Positions 36,594 to 45,421 of a DNA stretch of 64,000 bases are shown here, in pieces. The notes beneath the pieces are model-generated. The model did not search any database and was not told the origin of the DNA. It saw only the letters and a program-made list of their open reading frames with translations. Every line of letters begins with the position of its first letter. Position 1 is the stretch's first letter. The DNA lies in the NCBI RefSeq assembly GCF_006152065.1, contig NZ_VDFW01000022.1, positions 52,762 through 116,761 on the forward strand, read 5' to 3'. The translations under genes and the position numbers were made by a program. The DNA comes from Amycolatopsis alkalitolerans. GTDB lineage: Bacteria > Actinomycetota > Actinomycetes > Mycobacteriales > Pseudonocardiaceae.

Positions 36594-37862
36594 TCAGAAC
36601 CGGAACAGGCCGTGCGGGCTGCCCAGCCCGGTCGGCCCGTCCCAGCCGGGGCCCGCGGCGCACAGCCGCCCGTCGAAGGTCTGTTTCTGGTCGCCTTCGG
36701 GTGGCAGGCAGCGGCCGTTGCTGATGGTGCCGGTCGTTCCCGACGTGACGTCCTGGAACGACGCCGGATCCATCGCGTAGAGCAGGTTCGGCCCGAGCAC
36801 GCCGGTGAGTGGCCCGCTCGCGGCGTAGACCCCGGCGATGAACGGCGCCGACGCGCTGGTCCCGGCCACCACGGTCCAGCCGAGCGGGTTGTGGGTCTGC
36901 GGGCTGTAGGTCGTGTAGATGGCGAGGTCGGCGGCGACGGCGGACACGTCGGCCCCGGCCCGCGCGCCCGTGCACGACGTGTTCACCGCGACGGGCTGGC
37001 CGAGCGGCGGGGCCGCCCCGGGCGCGCAACTCGAACCCGCGCCGTTCCACGCGCCTTCGCTGTATCCGCCTTCCTGTTTGACCAAGGCCGTCCCGCCGGC
37101 CGAGGTCACCGTGGGCAGCGCCTGCGGCCACAGGTACTCGTTCGCCTCGAAACCGCTGTCACCGCTGGAAGCCACCATCGCCACCCCGGGCCGGGACAGC
37201 TGCGACGCGACCGGGCCGTGCAGCATCGCGTCGTCGCCCGGCAGGCCGTAGCTGATGCTCACGGCGTTCGCGCCCTGGGCCACGGCCGTCTGCACCGCGG
37301 TGCCGAACGCGGCGGCGTAACCGTCCATATCGGCCGGTTTACCGCCCGACGACGGGAGCGCCGAGTGCGGGATCTGGATCTCCATGAGGCGGCAGTCGGG
37401 GCAGGCCGCCGATGCCATGTCCACGTCGAGCGAGGTCTCCAGGGCGATCGCCTCGTCGATCGCCTCACCGGTTTCGTCCGTCGCGGGCGCGAGCGCGGGG
37501 CCGCCGTGGTAGTCCATCTGCCGGAAGCAGCCGGTGTAGCTCGCGCACGGCGGGAGGCCGTACTTCGCCCGGTAGACCGCGAGATCGCTTTCCAGCGTGG
37601 GATACGCGCCGACGTCGATGATCGCGATCGTGCCCGCGTTCGGCGCGCGTGCCGGGATCTCGTGGGACCGCCGCAGGTCGTCCGCGCCCCAGCCCACCGG
37701 TTCCTCGTACCGGCTGCCGGCGAACCTCTCGACCTGGCACGCGACGCGCGCGAACTGCCCGCCGCAGACCGGTTCGAATCGCGCCGCCGCAATCGCGGGC
37801 GCACAGGAGAACGCCGCGACGAGAAGTACTCCGGCGACGATCGCGAGTGCGGACCGGAACAT
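36594..37862 (-). CDS. Secreted S53 (sedolisin-like) serine peptidase without visible propeptide
   Basis: The 422-residue protein has a signal peptide (about 1-26, ending APAIAA). The S53 triad is visible: Glu142 and Asp146 in ETSLD, Ser336 in GTSASAP, with the oxyanion Asp235 in ASSGDSG. The terminal GWDGPTGLGSP matches the calcium-site region of sedolisins. These enzymes cleave proteins at acidic pH. The catalytic domain begins almost directly after the signal, so the usual 150-200 residue pro-domain is absent. Several cysteine pairs (for example PPCASYTGC, CPDC) suggest disulfides. All active residues are present. Confidence 0.85.
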   Translation of the reverse strand: MFRSALAIVAGVLLVAAFSCAPAIAAARFEPVCGGQFARVACQVERFAGSRYEEPVGWGADDLRRSHEIPARAPNAGTIAIIDVGAYPTLESDLAVYRAKYGLPPCASYTGCFRQMDYHGGPALAPATDETGEAIDEAIALETSLDVDMASAACPDCRLMEIQIPHSALPSSGGKPADMDGYAAAFGTAVQTAVAQGANAVSISYGLPGDDAMLHGPVASQLSRPGVAMVASSGDSGFEANEYLWPQALPTVTSAGGTALVKQEGGYSEGAWNGAGSSCAPGAAPPLGQPVAVNTSCTGARAGADVSAVAADLAIYTTYSPQTHNPLGWTVVAGTSASAPFIAGVYAASGPLTGVLGPNLLYAMDPASFQDVTSGTTGTISNGRCLPPEGDQKQTFDGRLCAAGPGWDGPTGLGSPHGLFRF

Positions 37863-37931
37863 CGGGCTCCTTCTCGTCGGGTCCGGGACGGGACACCGCC
37901 GGAAGTTAGTTGATCAAGCCCGGTCTCGCAG

Positions 37932-40900
37932 CTACTGTCCCTCCTTCGTGAACAGGCGGGTCGCCGCGAGGTGCGAGACGCCGTCGGGCTCGGCCAGTTC
38001 GTCGAGGTGGCCACGGATCGTCGCGTCGACCGACAGGTACTTGCGCCCCGCCCGCAGGTCCGCGTCGTTGCGCAGGCGCACGATCAGCGGGAACTCCGAA
38101 AGCGCGCCGGCGTCGAACAACCCGGTCGTGTAGATCAGCTGCACGCCCAGCGCACCGGCGACGACCCGTTGCAGCTCCAGCAGATAGCCCGCGGACGCCC
38201 GGCCGATCGGGTTGTCCAGGAACAGCACTCCCGAATGCCGGTTGCGCATCTTCCCGCGGTTGTTGGCCCGCAGCGCGGCAAGCGTGCAGTACAGGATGAT
38301 CGCCGCGGTGAGCTGCTGGCCGCCGGAGAACACGTCGCGGATCTCCGGTACCCGCTGGCGTTCGGTCCGCAGCACCGAGTCCGGTTTGAGCATGTCCACC
38401 CGGAATCCCTTCGGCACCGCCGCCCGCACCCCGCGCAGCACCAGCGACATGCCGTCACGTTTGACGTCGCGGCCGTCGCTGGTCTTGCCCGCGGCGGCCT
38501 CGTCGACGACCTGGCCGAGCGCCTCGGTCAGCTCGGGCTCCTCGGGATCGGCGAAGCGGATGCGCAGGAACTCCTGCCCGGACCAGTCGCCGAGACCCTC
38601 CGGCAGCCGCGAAAGCCGTTGCGCGGACCGGAGCATCCGCAACGCGCCCTCGACCATCCCCTGCAGCCGCGCGACGATGCCCGAACGGTGCCGGTCGATC
38701 TGCGCGAGGTCGTCGGTCAGCGTGCGCAGCCGCGGTTTCAGCGCGCTCGCCCATTCCGCGGCGCTCGCCGGGAGCGCGTCACGGCGCACCGAGATGATCT
38801 GCTGCCGCACCGGGCTGGACAGCTTCTCGAACCGCTTGTCGGTCGCGTACTGGGCCAGCGAGTCGGCATGCGCCCTGACCCGCTTCTCGGCTTGGTCCAC
38901 TGTGGACTCGGCTTCGGCGAGCGACGAGGTCAGCTTGCGGTAGCGGTCCTGCGCGGCCTCGACGTCCCCGTCGAACACCCGTCCCGGCTCGCCGGAGGGC
39001 GCGAGGTGCGCCATGGACTCGGCCAGCAGGCGGAATCCCGCCGCCGAGGCGCTGGCCGTCTCCGCCGCGCGCTCGGCCTCGGCGCGCCGTGCCTGGGCCT
39101 CTTCCCAGGCACGGGCGGCGGCGCCGGCCTCTTCCGCGGCTTCGTCGATCAGTTCGCGGCCATGCCCGGCGTCGCGTGGGCGGGTTTCCAGCGTGGCGCC
39201 CTGCCTCGGCAACTGGTCCAGTTCGGCCTTGCAGGTCGCGACCAGGCCGATCGCCTCGCCGTGCTCCTGCTCGACCGCCGCGACCACCCTGCCCGCGCGT
39301 GCCTGCGCGGCGGCGCGAGTCGCCGCGTCCGAACCGTCGGGGGTCTCCAGCAGCCGCGACGCCTGCTCGCGCACGCCCGGGTCGAGGACCTCCAGGGCCG
39401 CCCTCGCCGCGGACTCCGCCGATTCGGCCTGCTCCAGCTCGGCCCTCAGGTCACTGCCGACCTCGACCTTCGCGTACGCGTCACTTGCCGAAGAAAACGC
39501 CCGGCGCAGCGCGTCCACCGGTTCGGCGGGCGCCGGGTCCTCTTCGGACACCGAACCGCCGCCAGGCACCTCGGCCAGCTCGGCGCGTGCGCCCGAGACC
39601 GTGCGCCGGTGCCCGTCAGCCGTGCGCTGCTCTTCCGCGGCCGCCTCGCGCGCCCGGGCCGCCTTCGCGCTCGCTTGCCCCGTCTCGGTTTCCGCACGCG
39701 CGATGATCTCCCGCGCGCGCTCGATCTCTTGTGTCCACTGTGGAATCCGCGCGAACCGCTCGGCCAGCTCACCGAGCCGGCGGGCTCGCTCCTCCCCCAT
39801 GCGCGCCTCGGCCCGCAGCGCCGGGACGGCCTCGCGCAGCCTCGTCCGGCGAGCGGCGAGCCCGGCAAGGTGCCGGTCGGCACCCGCGGCGGCGTCCTGG
39901 GCTCCGGCCAGTTCGGTCGCCGCTGTCTCGGCCTCTTCGGCGAGGGTGGCCAGCGCGCCGGGCGGGTAGTCCTCGCGCCAGGCGGTGAGCTTCCATTCGA
40001 GGGCGGCGTCGTCCCCGATGGCGGTCGCGAGCGCTTCGAGCTGTTTCTGGCGGCGGGAATGGCGGGCGAGGATGGCCTGCCGCTCGGTGTCGGCGGCCTC
40101 CTCGTCGTACATCGCGGGGTTCGGCGGCACCAGGAACTCGATCCCGGGCGCGGCGCCGTCCCGCTTGACCGCTTCCGTCGTGCCCACCGGCAGCACCGCG
40201 CTTGGCAGCAGCTTCGCGTCCGCGAGCGCGGCCTTCGCGCGGGTGAGCTGCGCCGGATCGTTGACCAGGACGCCACCGACCAGATGGGGTCGTCCGGCGA
40301 GCACCCGCGCACGCGCTTCAGCATCCATTGTGGACAGATAGCGCCAGCCCGACCAGGCGGTGATCCCGGCGTGTTCCAGGACATCGAGCGCGGCCTGCAC
40401 CTCCGGCGGCGCGGGCAGCAGGCCACCGTCGCCCAGCGCGGCGAGGGCGCGCTCGTCGGCGGACTCCTCCATCCGCAAGGCCGTCTGCTCGCGTTCCGCG
40501 ATCGATCGTGCCTCTCGCAGGCGTTTCAGCAGTGCCGGCGTGTCGGTCTCGAGCTGGACGTTCTCTCCGCCAAGGAGTTCCAGCAGCCGGGGGTTCGCCG
40601 CGAGCGCGTCGGTGCGGCGGTGTGCCTTCGCCAGCTCGCTCGCGGCCTGGTCCGCACGCGCCCGCGCCGCGGAAGCCCGTTGCTGCGCGGTGTGCAAGGC
40701 CTGCTGCGCTTCGGCGTGTTCCTCGGCGACGCGTTCCAGCTCGGCCTCGCGTGCGACCAGTTCGCTCGCCGCGTTCTCCCCGCGTGCGCGGGCTTCCTGT
40801 GCCGCCTCGGCGACCCGCGTGCCGTCGGACAGCAGGCCTTCGCGCACGGCCTCCTGCACCTGGGCACGGACCTCGTCGATCCGGGCCGAAACCTGCGCCT

Positions 40901-42359
40901 CCTCGGCACGGTGCTTCGCCGCGGTGCTGGTCGCCTCGTCGCGCTGGTCCTGCGCCTTCGCCGCCTCCGCGCGAGCCGCCCCCGCGCGTTCCTCCGCCGC
41001 CTCGGCCTGCTCCCCCGCGCCGCGCGCCAGCGCGAGCAGGCCGTGGGCGAGCGCGTTCGCCGCCGCGTTCTTGGCCTCCAGCGCCGGTTTCGCGCTCTGC
41101 TCCCGCTCGCCCACCAGCTCCCGGATGTCGGTGGCCTTGCGGACGGCGTTGACATGCGCGAGCACCGTGCCGGTCTCGCGCCACGCCTCGGCCGTCGCGC
41201 GGGCCTGTGCCAGCTCGTCGTCGAGACGCTGCTTGTCCGCGGTGGCGTCGGTGAGCCTCAGTTCGGCGACGACACGGCGCAACTCGGTCACGACCGCGGA
41301 CAGGCGGCGATGGTCGCCCTCGGCGAGCTTCTCCGCGTCGCGCGTCTCGTCGACGAACGCCGTGAGCCCGGACAGCCGGCCGGCTTCCAGCTCGTGCCGC
41401 GCGAGCACGGACCCGGCGAACGCCTGCGCGTCCGATCGCGCGGCGCCGGCGAGCTTGCGCGACGCGGCGGCCAGTGATTCCTCTTCGGACAGTGGCCCCA
41501 GCAGGTCCAGCGCCCCGGCGACGAAGTCCCGTTCGGCCATCAGATCGCCGCGCTGGCCCAGGTTGTGGGCATAGGTCTGGACCACATCGGCGAGATCGCG
41601 CGGATCGTCCTCCGGGATGACCGCCTTGAGCAGGAACTCGACGAACGCCTCGTCCGAGGTGAAGGTGAACGCGTCCGCCGCTTCACCCTCGCCGGCGTTC
41701 ATCGCGCGCTGGTACCGGAACAGCTCGGTGTCCAGGCCGAGCGTGTCGAGCCGCTCGGTCCACTCGTGGTGCCGCCGGGTCCACGACAGTTCCAGTTCGG
41801 GCTCCGCGGCGTGCGCCGCGTCGAGCCGTTCGGCGAAGGCGGACATCGTCAGCAGCCGGCCGTCCTCGGCGAACGGCAGCGATTCGAGACCCGTGGAAGC
41901 GCTGGGGCGGAAGCAGAACCACGAGTCGATGAGGTTCGCCGGATCGCCTGACACGACGTGCCCGCGCCATTCGGACACCTTGCCGGTGATGATCCGCTGC
42001 CCGGTCTCGGTGTGCTGCCATTCCAGCACGACATGCGAGACGTCCTTCGCGCCGACGAACTTCTCCAGCACCCGGGTGTTCGTCGTGCCGACCACCTGGC
42101 GGCGGCCGGGCAACATGACCGAGAAGATCAGCTTGATCAGCACCGACTTGCCGCCGCCGTTCTCCAGGAACAGCACGCTCGCCGGGGACGGCCGCCGGGG
42201 CAGGCCCTCGGCGGCCGCGTGGATCCCGGCGGTGAACAGCGCGTCCTGCGCCGGTGCCCTCACGACCGGGCCGACCCCGGAGAAGTCCAGCACCACGTCC
42301 TGGTACCGCGCGCCCGCCGGGCCGACCGAATGCAGGCGCACCCTTGACAGCTCGTACAT
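37932..42359 (-). CDS. SMC/MukB-like ATPase of a three-gene condensin-like cluster
   Basis: The 1475-residue protein has the SMC layout. The N-terminal half-ATPase has Walker A ENGGGKS (66-72). Long Glu/Ala/Arg-rich coiled coils run about 290-610 and 810-1250, around a non-coiled middle (about 615-790) that may be the hinge. The C-terminal half has the ABC signature VFSGGQQLTAA (1343-1353) and a Walker B-like LFLDNPIG (about 1379-1386), with Asn where Glu is usual. With the two upstream genes it resembles MukF-MukE-MukB or Wadjet JetA-JetB-JetC in order and size. Such complexes extrude DNA loops; Wadjet restricts plasmids with a nuclease JetD, which is not seen here. Confidence 0.8.
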   Translation of the reverse strand: MYELSRVRLHSVGPAGARYQDVVLDFSGVGPVVRAPAQDALFTAGIHAAAEGLPRRPSPASVLFLENGGGKSVLIKLIFSVMLPGRRQVVGTTNTRVLEKFVGAKDVSHVVLEWQHTETGQRIITGKVSEWRGHVVSGDPANLIDSWFCFRPSASTGLESLPFAEDGRLLTMSAFAERLDAAHAAEPELELSWTRRHHEWTERLDTLGLDTELFRYQRAMNAGEGEAADAFTFTSDEAFVEFLLKAVIPEDDPRDLADVVQTYAHNLGQRGDLMAERDFVAGALDLLGPLSEEESLAAASRKLAGAARSDAQAFAGSVLARHELEAGRLSGLTAFVDETRDAEKLAEGDHRRLSAVVTELRRVVAELRLTDATADKQRLDDELAQARATAEAWRETGTVLAHVNAVRKATDIRELVGEREQSAKPALEAKNAAANALAHGLLALARGAGEQAEAAEERAGAARAEAAKAQDQRDEATSTAAKHRAEEAQVSARIDEVRAQVQEAVREGLLSDGTRVAEAAQEARARGENAASELVAREAELERVAEEHAEAQQALHTAQQRASAARARADQAASELAKAHRRTDALAANPRLLELLGGENVQLETDTPALLKRLREARSIAEREQTALRMEESADERALAALGDGGLLPAPPEVQAALDVLEHAGITAWSGWRYLSTMDAEARARVLAGRPHLVGGVLVNDPAQLTRAKAALADAKLLPSAVLPVGTTEAVKRDGAAPGIEFLVPPNPAMYDEEAADTERQAILARHSRRQKQLEALATAIGDDAALEWKLTAWREDYPPGALATLAEEAETAATELAGAQDAAAGADRHLAGLAARRTRLREAVPALRAEARMGEERARRLGELAERFARIPQWTQEIERAREIIARAETETGQASAKAARAREAAAEEQRTADGHRRTVSGARAELAEVPGGGSVSEEDPAPAEPVDALRRAFSSASDAYAKVEVGSDLRAELEQAESAESAARAALEVLDPGVREQASRLLETPDGSDAATRAAAQARAGRVVAAVEQEHGEAIGLVATCKAELDQLPRQGATLETRPRDAGHGRELIDEAAEEAGAAARAWEEAQARRAEAERAAETASASAAGFRLLAESMAHLAPSGEPGRVFDGDVEAAQDRYRKLTSSLAEAESTVDQAEKRVRAHADSLAQYATDKRFEKLSSPVRQQIISVRRDALPASAAEWASALKPRLRTLTDDLAQIDRHRSGIVARLQGMVEGALRMLRSAQRLSRLPEGLGDWSGQEFLRIRFADPEEPELTEALGQVVDEAAAGKTSDGRDVKRDGMSLVLRGVRAAVPKGFRVDMLKPDSVLRTERQRVPEIRDVFSGGQQLTAAIILYCTLAALRANNRGKMRNRHSGVLFLDNPIGRASAGYLLELQRVVAGALGVQLIYTTGLFDAGALSEFPLIVRLRNDADLRAGRKYLSVDATIRGHLDELAEPDGVSHLAATRLFTKEGQ

Positions 42360-42558
42360 AAGACTCCTTCAGAAGGATTTGCGTAGCGGTGCGGGTGGCG
42401 GAACCTGAGGCGGCCCCTGACTCCGGGATCGCCTCCTCATGAATGCCAATTCACCACGTCGGCGCTGTCCTCGCCAGGAACCACCTCAGAACCCGCGGCG
42501 GTGCCAGCGCACGGCCCACCGCAAGCGGCTCCGCCGCTTCCCAAAGAATGTCGCCCCC
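42360..42558. other. 199-bp gap inside the SMC-like cluster
   Basis: The gap between the MukE-like and SMC-like genes is long for an operon. It holds a small hairpin AAGCGG-CTCCG-CCGCTT near 42520-42536 and AAGGA-type sequence just before the SMC start. I see no conserved frame; short ATG frames here lack family character. Confidence 0.4.
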
Positions 42559-43344
42559 CTACAAAGTGTCCGAAATGGACGGGCGAAGGGACCCGGCCGC
42601 GTCCCCCACCGCGACCACGCCCAGCTCCAGGAGCTCTTCGAAGGCGCTGTCGGCCGCCAGCTCGCGCACCTGGACCTGGTAGCGCGGGGTCGTCCGGTAG
42701 GTGCCGCCCTGCTCGCCGCTGACCTGCACCAGGAACCCCTGGTCGGCGAGGAACCTCAGCGCCCGCGACACCATGCCGCGCGTCGTGTCCGACGCCAGCC
42801 GGCCGTCCTTCGTGGCCGCCGCGGCGGGCCGGCGCGCGTACGCCCGCCAGGCCTGTTCCAGCTCCGGCGCGTCCGACAGCGGGTCGTTGTTCCGCTCGGC
42901 CTTCGCGGCGCGCTCGTCGAGGATGCGGCAGGCTTCGCGGACCACGCCGTCGACCTGCTCGACGCTGACCCGCCCGATGTAGGTGTCGTTCGCGAGATCG
43001 TCCGGGCGCGGGTAGCCGAGCGCGGCGGTGGCCAGGTGCACCAGGCCGTGCAGCACCTTCTCGGTCTCCCGGCGTTCGCGGATCTTGCTCTGCCGCGCGT
43101 AGGAGTCCATCTTGATCTCGAACACGGACTCGTCGGTGGCCGCGAGCACCGCGCCGGCCTGCGTGCTGACGTCGAGCACCAGCAGCCCGAGCCCGGCCGC
43201 GACGGAGTTCGTCAGCTGCTTGAAAGCGCTGTCTTCGCCGTACCGGCGCACGAGGTCCGCGTACACCACGTCACGGCCGGGCAACTGCTTCGGCCGCATG
43301 CCGAAGGAGATCAGCCGGGCCGCCGACTCCACATCAGCGCTCAC
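42559..43344 (-). CDS. MukE/JetB-like small subunit of the SMC-like cluster
   Basis: The 261-residue protein starts at the GTG at 43342-43344, nine bases after GAGG. It is mostly helical with winged-helix-like segments: AYADLVRRYG is near the start, and ATKDGRLASDTTRGMVSRAL with FLADQGFLVQVSGEQGGTYR late, followed by a C-terminal strand YQVQVREL. This fits the tandem winged-helix MukE/JetB role of bridging kleisin and SMC heads. The assignment rests on position and fold impression, not on a recognised motif. The 57-bp palindrome lies 13 bp upstream. Confidence 0.6.
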   Translation of the reverse strand: MSADVESAARLISFGMRPKQLPGRDVVYADLVRRYGEDSAFKQLTNSVAAGLGLLVLDVSTQAGAVLAATDESVFEIKMDSYARQSKIRERRETEKVLHGLVHLATAALGYPRPDDLANDTYIGRVSVEQVDGVVREACRILDERAAKAERNNDPLSDAPELEQAWRAYARRPAAAATKDGRLASDTTRGMVSRALRFLADQGFLVQVSGEQGGTYRTTPRYQVQVRELAADSAFEELLELGVVAVGDAAGSLRPSISDTL

Positions 43345-43357
43345 GCCAGACACCCTC

Positions 43358-43414
43358 GTGCCGTGAGGGGGTCCCTCATGGCGTTTTCGGCCGTGAGGGA
43401 CCCCCTCACGGCAC
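43358..43414. repeat. 57-bp palindromic element, copy 2 (inverted relative to copy 1)
   Basis: The arms are perfect 21-bp reverse complements at 43358-43378 and 43394-43414 (core CCGTGAGGGGGTCCCTCA). The 15-nt loop, read on the minus strand, is CGGCCGAAAACGCCA, 13 of 15 identical to copy 1. It sits between the kleisin-like stop and the MukE-like start, where a transcript hairpin could lower expression of the downstream genes. Confidence 0.92.
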
Positions 43415-43435
43415 AACGGCTTGACACAGGGCTAG

Positions 43436-44917
43436 TCACGCCACCCCCTCTTCCTCACGTTCGATCAGCGCCGTGGTCAGCAACAGGTCCGCACCGCCGA
43501 ACTCGTCGTCCTCCAGCACGGTGCCGTCGTCCACGGCGAGCAGCGTGCGCCCGTCCCCCTGCCGGACGGCCGCACCGATCTCCGGACTGTACGAGTGCAG
43601 CGCCCGCAGCGCGACCAGGCGCGCCAGCTGCGGGTCGGCTTCCCTCGCCTCGGCGAGCAGGCCCGACAGGCGCCGCGGCACCTCGGGGAGATCCAGCAGC
43701 TCGTCGGCGCGCCGCCACTGCTCGTCACTGTAGTAGTCGGCCTGCTCGGCCGGGACGAGCTCCGGCTCGGGCACCTCACCGACGAGGGTGTCGCGCTCGG
43801 GCGCCGGGCGCAGCAGCAGCGAGACCAGCGAAGGGAGGGAAGGCACCGTGGGCACGTCGACTCCGGCGGTCGCGTGGAAGAAGCGCTCCACCGGGCCGAC
43901 CGCCTCCGCGATCGGCAGCTCGAGGCTCGGCATCAGCAGCTGGCCGAACAGGTCGATCGTGGCGCGCTGCGGCGGCCCGGAGAACTGCTGGCGGTCCTGT
44001 TCGGCGCGGAACACCGCGCCGGCGGCCTGCAGCCGGGACTGCAGCTGCGTATGCCGGCTGATGCAGTCGCCCACGATGTCGACCAGCTCGGCCGCGCGGC
44101 GCTTGTGATCCGGGTCCTCGGCTTCGTCGCGGGCGCGGGTGATGTTGCGCAGGATCGCGTTCTCGGCACGGAAACGGGTCTCGATATGCGACAGCGCCGA
44201 GTCGAGCAGCTCCGGCATCTCCTCGGCCCAGTCGACCGCGCGTACGTCACGGCGGGTCGCGTCCAGCTTGGCGCGCAGGGTCTCGCCGTACTGCACCGTG
44301 CGGTAGCGCGCCTGCTCCGCGGCGAGCTTCGCGTCGGCCAGCCGGCCGCGGCTGATGAGGTTCTCCAGCTTGACCTCGGCCGCGATCTGCGCCGACTCGA
44401 CGTCGGTGTCCAGCGCGCCGACGAGCACGTTGATCGCCTCGTCGCTGGCACGCAGGTACACCTCGCCGTCGGGCGCCGCCAGCTCCACGAGCAGCTTGAA
44501 GTCGAACGCCCGGCGGCGGTACGCGCCGGTCTCGTCCACACTGCCGTAGACCCGGCGGAACCCGCGGTCGGCGGTGCCGACGTTGATCAGGTTGTCCAGC
44601 ACCCAGCGCGCCACCCGCAGATGCTCCTCGGCGCCCCGGCCGGGCGCCTGCGCGGCGATGAACGGCTGGAGGCGGCGCACCACGTCGTCGTGGCCCGCGC
44701 CGGTGTCGAAGTCCATCGCGATGGTGACCTGGTCGATCGTGTGCAGCGCGATCTCGGCCATCTGGTAGACCGTCGCGTCGGCCCAGTCGAGCTTCGCCTT
44801 GCGGGCGTCGAGGTCGTGCAGCGGCGCGGTGCAGGCGAGCGCCTTCAGCCGCCGGGCCAGGCCCTCGTCGACCAGCCCGCCGCTGATCAGGTCCGCTTCT
44901 CGCACAGCGCACCACAC
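43436..44917 (-). CDS. MukF/JetA-like kleisin candidate of the SMC-like cluster
   Basis: The 493-residue mainly helical protein is the first gene of the cluster. A long helical middle (KLENLISRGRLADAKLAAEQ near 205-225 and the following 100 residues) and a C-terminal acidic domain match the general build of MukF/JetA proteins. No enzymatic motif is seen. Start is GTG at 44915-44917 or GTG at 44903-44905; neither has a Shine-Dalgarno, so a leaderless transcript is possible. It diverges from the split-barrel gene with only 23 bp between starts. Confidence 0.6.
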   Translation of the reverse strand: MWCAVREADLISGGLVDEGLARRLKALACTAPLHDLDARKAKLDWADATVYQMAEIALHTIDQVTIAMDFDTGAGHDDVVRRLQPFIAAQAPGRGAEEHLRVARWVLDNLINVGTADRGFRRVYGSVDETGAYRRRAFDFKLLVELAAPDGEVYLRASDEAINVLVGALDTDVESAQIAAEVKLENLISRGRLADAKLAAEQARYRTVQYGETLRAKLDATRRDVRAVDWAEEMPELLDSALSHIETRFRAENAILRNITRARDEAEDPDHKRRAAELVDIVGDCISRHTQLQSRLQAAGAVFRAEQDRQQFSGPPQRATIDLFGQLLMPSLELPIAEAVGPVERFFHATAGVDVPTVPSLPSLVSLLLRPAPERDTLVGEVPEPELVPAEQADYYSDEQWRRADELLDLPEVPRRLSGLLAEAREADPQLARLVALRALHSYSPEIGAAVRQGDGRTLLAVDDGTVLEDDEFGGADLLLTTALIEREEEGVA

Positions 44918-44940
44918 TAGCTGCTTGTAGTTTTGGCGCC

Positions 44941-45378
44941 ATGCACGACATGAGCCGGGAAGAGTGGTGGAAGTTCGCGAGCGAGGGCACCCGCACCGGG
45001 AAGGTCGCCGTCGTGCGGCCAGACGGGACGCCGCACGTGACGCCGGTGTGGTTCCTGCTCGACGAGACCGCCGACGGCGACGAGCTGATCTTCAACACCG
45101 GCGTGGACAGTGTGAAGGGCCGGGCGCTGCGGCAGCATCCGCGGATCTCGGTAACCGTCGACGACCAGGAGCCGCCCTACTCGTATGTGCAGTTCACGGC
45201 GGTCGCGTCGCTGCACGAGGACCTGGACGAGATGCTGCCGTGGTCGACGAGGATCGGCGCGCGCTACATGGGTGAGGACCAGGGCGAGGCGTTCGGCAAG
45301 CGCAACGCGGTGCCCGGCGAATACCTCGTGCGGGCGAAGATCACCAGGGTTGTCGCGCACGCCGATCTGGCCGGCTGA
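44941..45378 (+). CDS. Split-barrel PPOX/F420-dependent reductase family protein
   Basis: The 145-residue protein is of the pyridoxamine-phosphate-oxidase-like split-barrel fold. It has GKVAVVRPDGTPHVTPVWFL near 20-40, VKGRALRQHPRISVTVDD, and GARYMGEDQGEAFGKRN, typical of F420-binding (FDOR-B) members in actinobacteria. It would reduce or protect against a small substrate using F420H2; FMN cannot be excluded. Start ATG 44941 gives MHDMSREEWW, the normal N-terminus of the group. Confidence 0.85.
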   Translation: MHDMSREEWWKFASEGTRTGKVAVVRPDGTPHVTPVWFLLDETADGDELIFNTGVDSVKGRALRQHPRISVTVDDQEPPYSYVQFTAVASLHEDLDEMLPWSTRIGARYMGEDQGEAFGKRNAVPGEYLVRAKITRVVAHADLAG

Positions 45379-45421
45379 TTTCCGCCAGCGCCGGCCGCCC
45401 GGCCGTGCGCAGACTGGCGAG

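Noticed and set aside
37971..41477. 1168-codon open frame antisense to the SMC-like gene
   Set aside because: Its residues are a reverse-complement shadow (Arg/Gly/Leu-rich, no domain). Long antisense frames are expected opposite coiled-coil genes rich in GCG/GAG codons at this GC content.
37932..44917. Complete Wadjet defence system
   Set aside because: No JetD-like nuclease or Toprim protein is present within the cluster or its neighbours, so a full Wadjet call is not supported.
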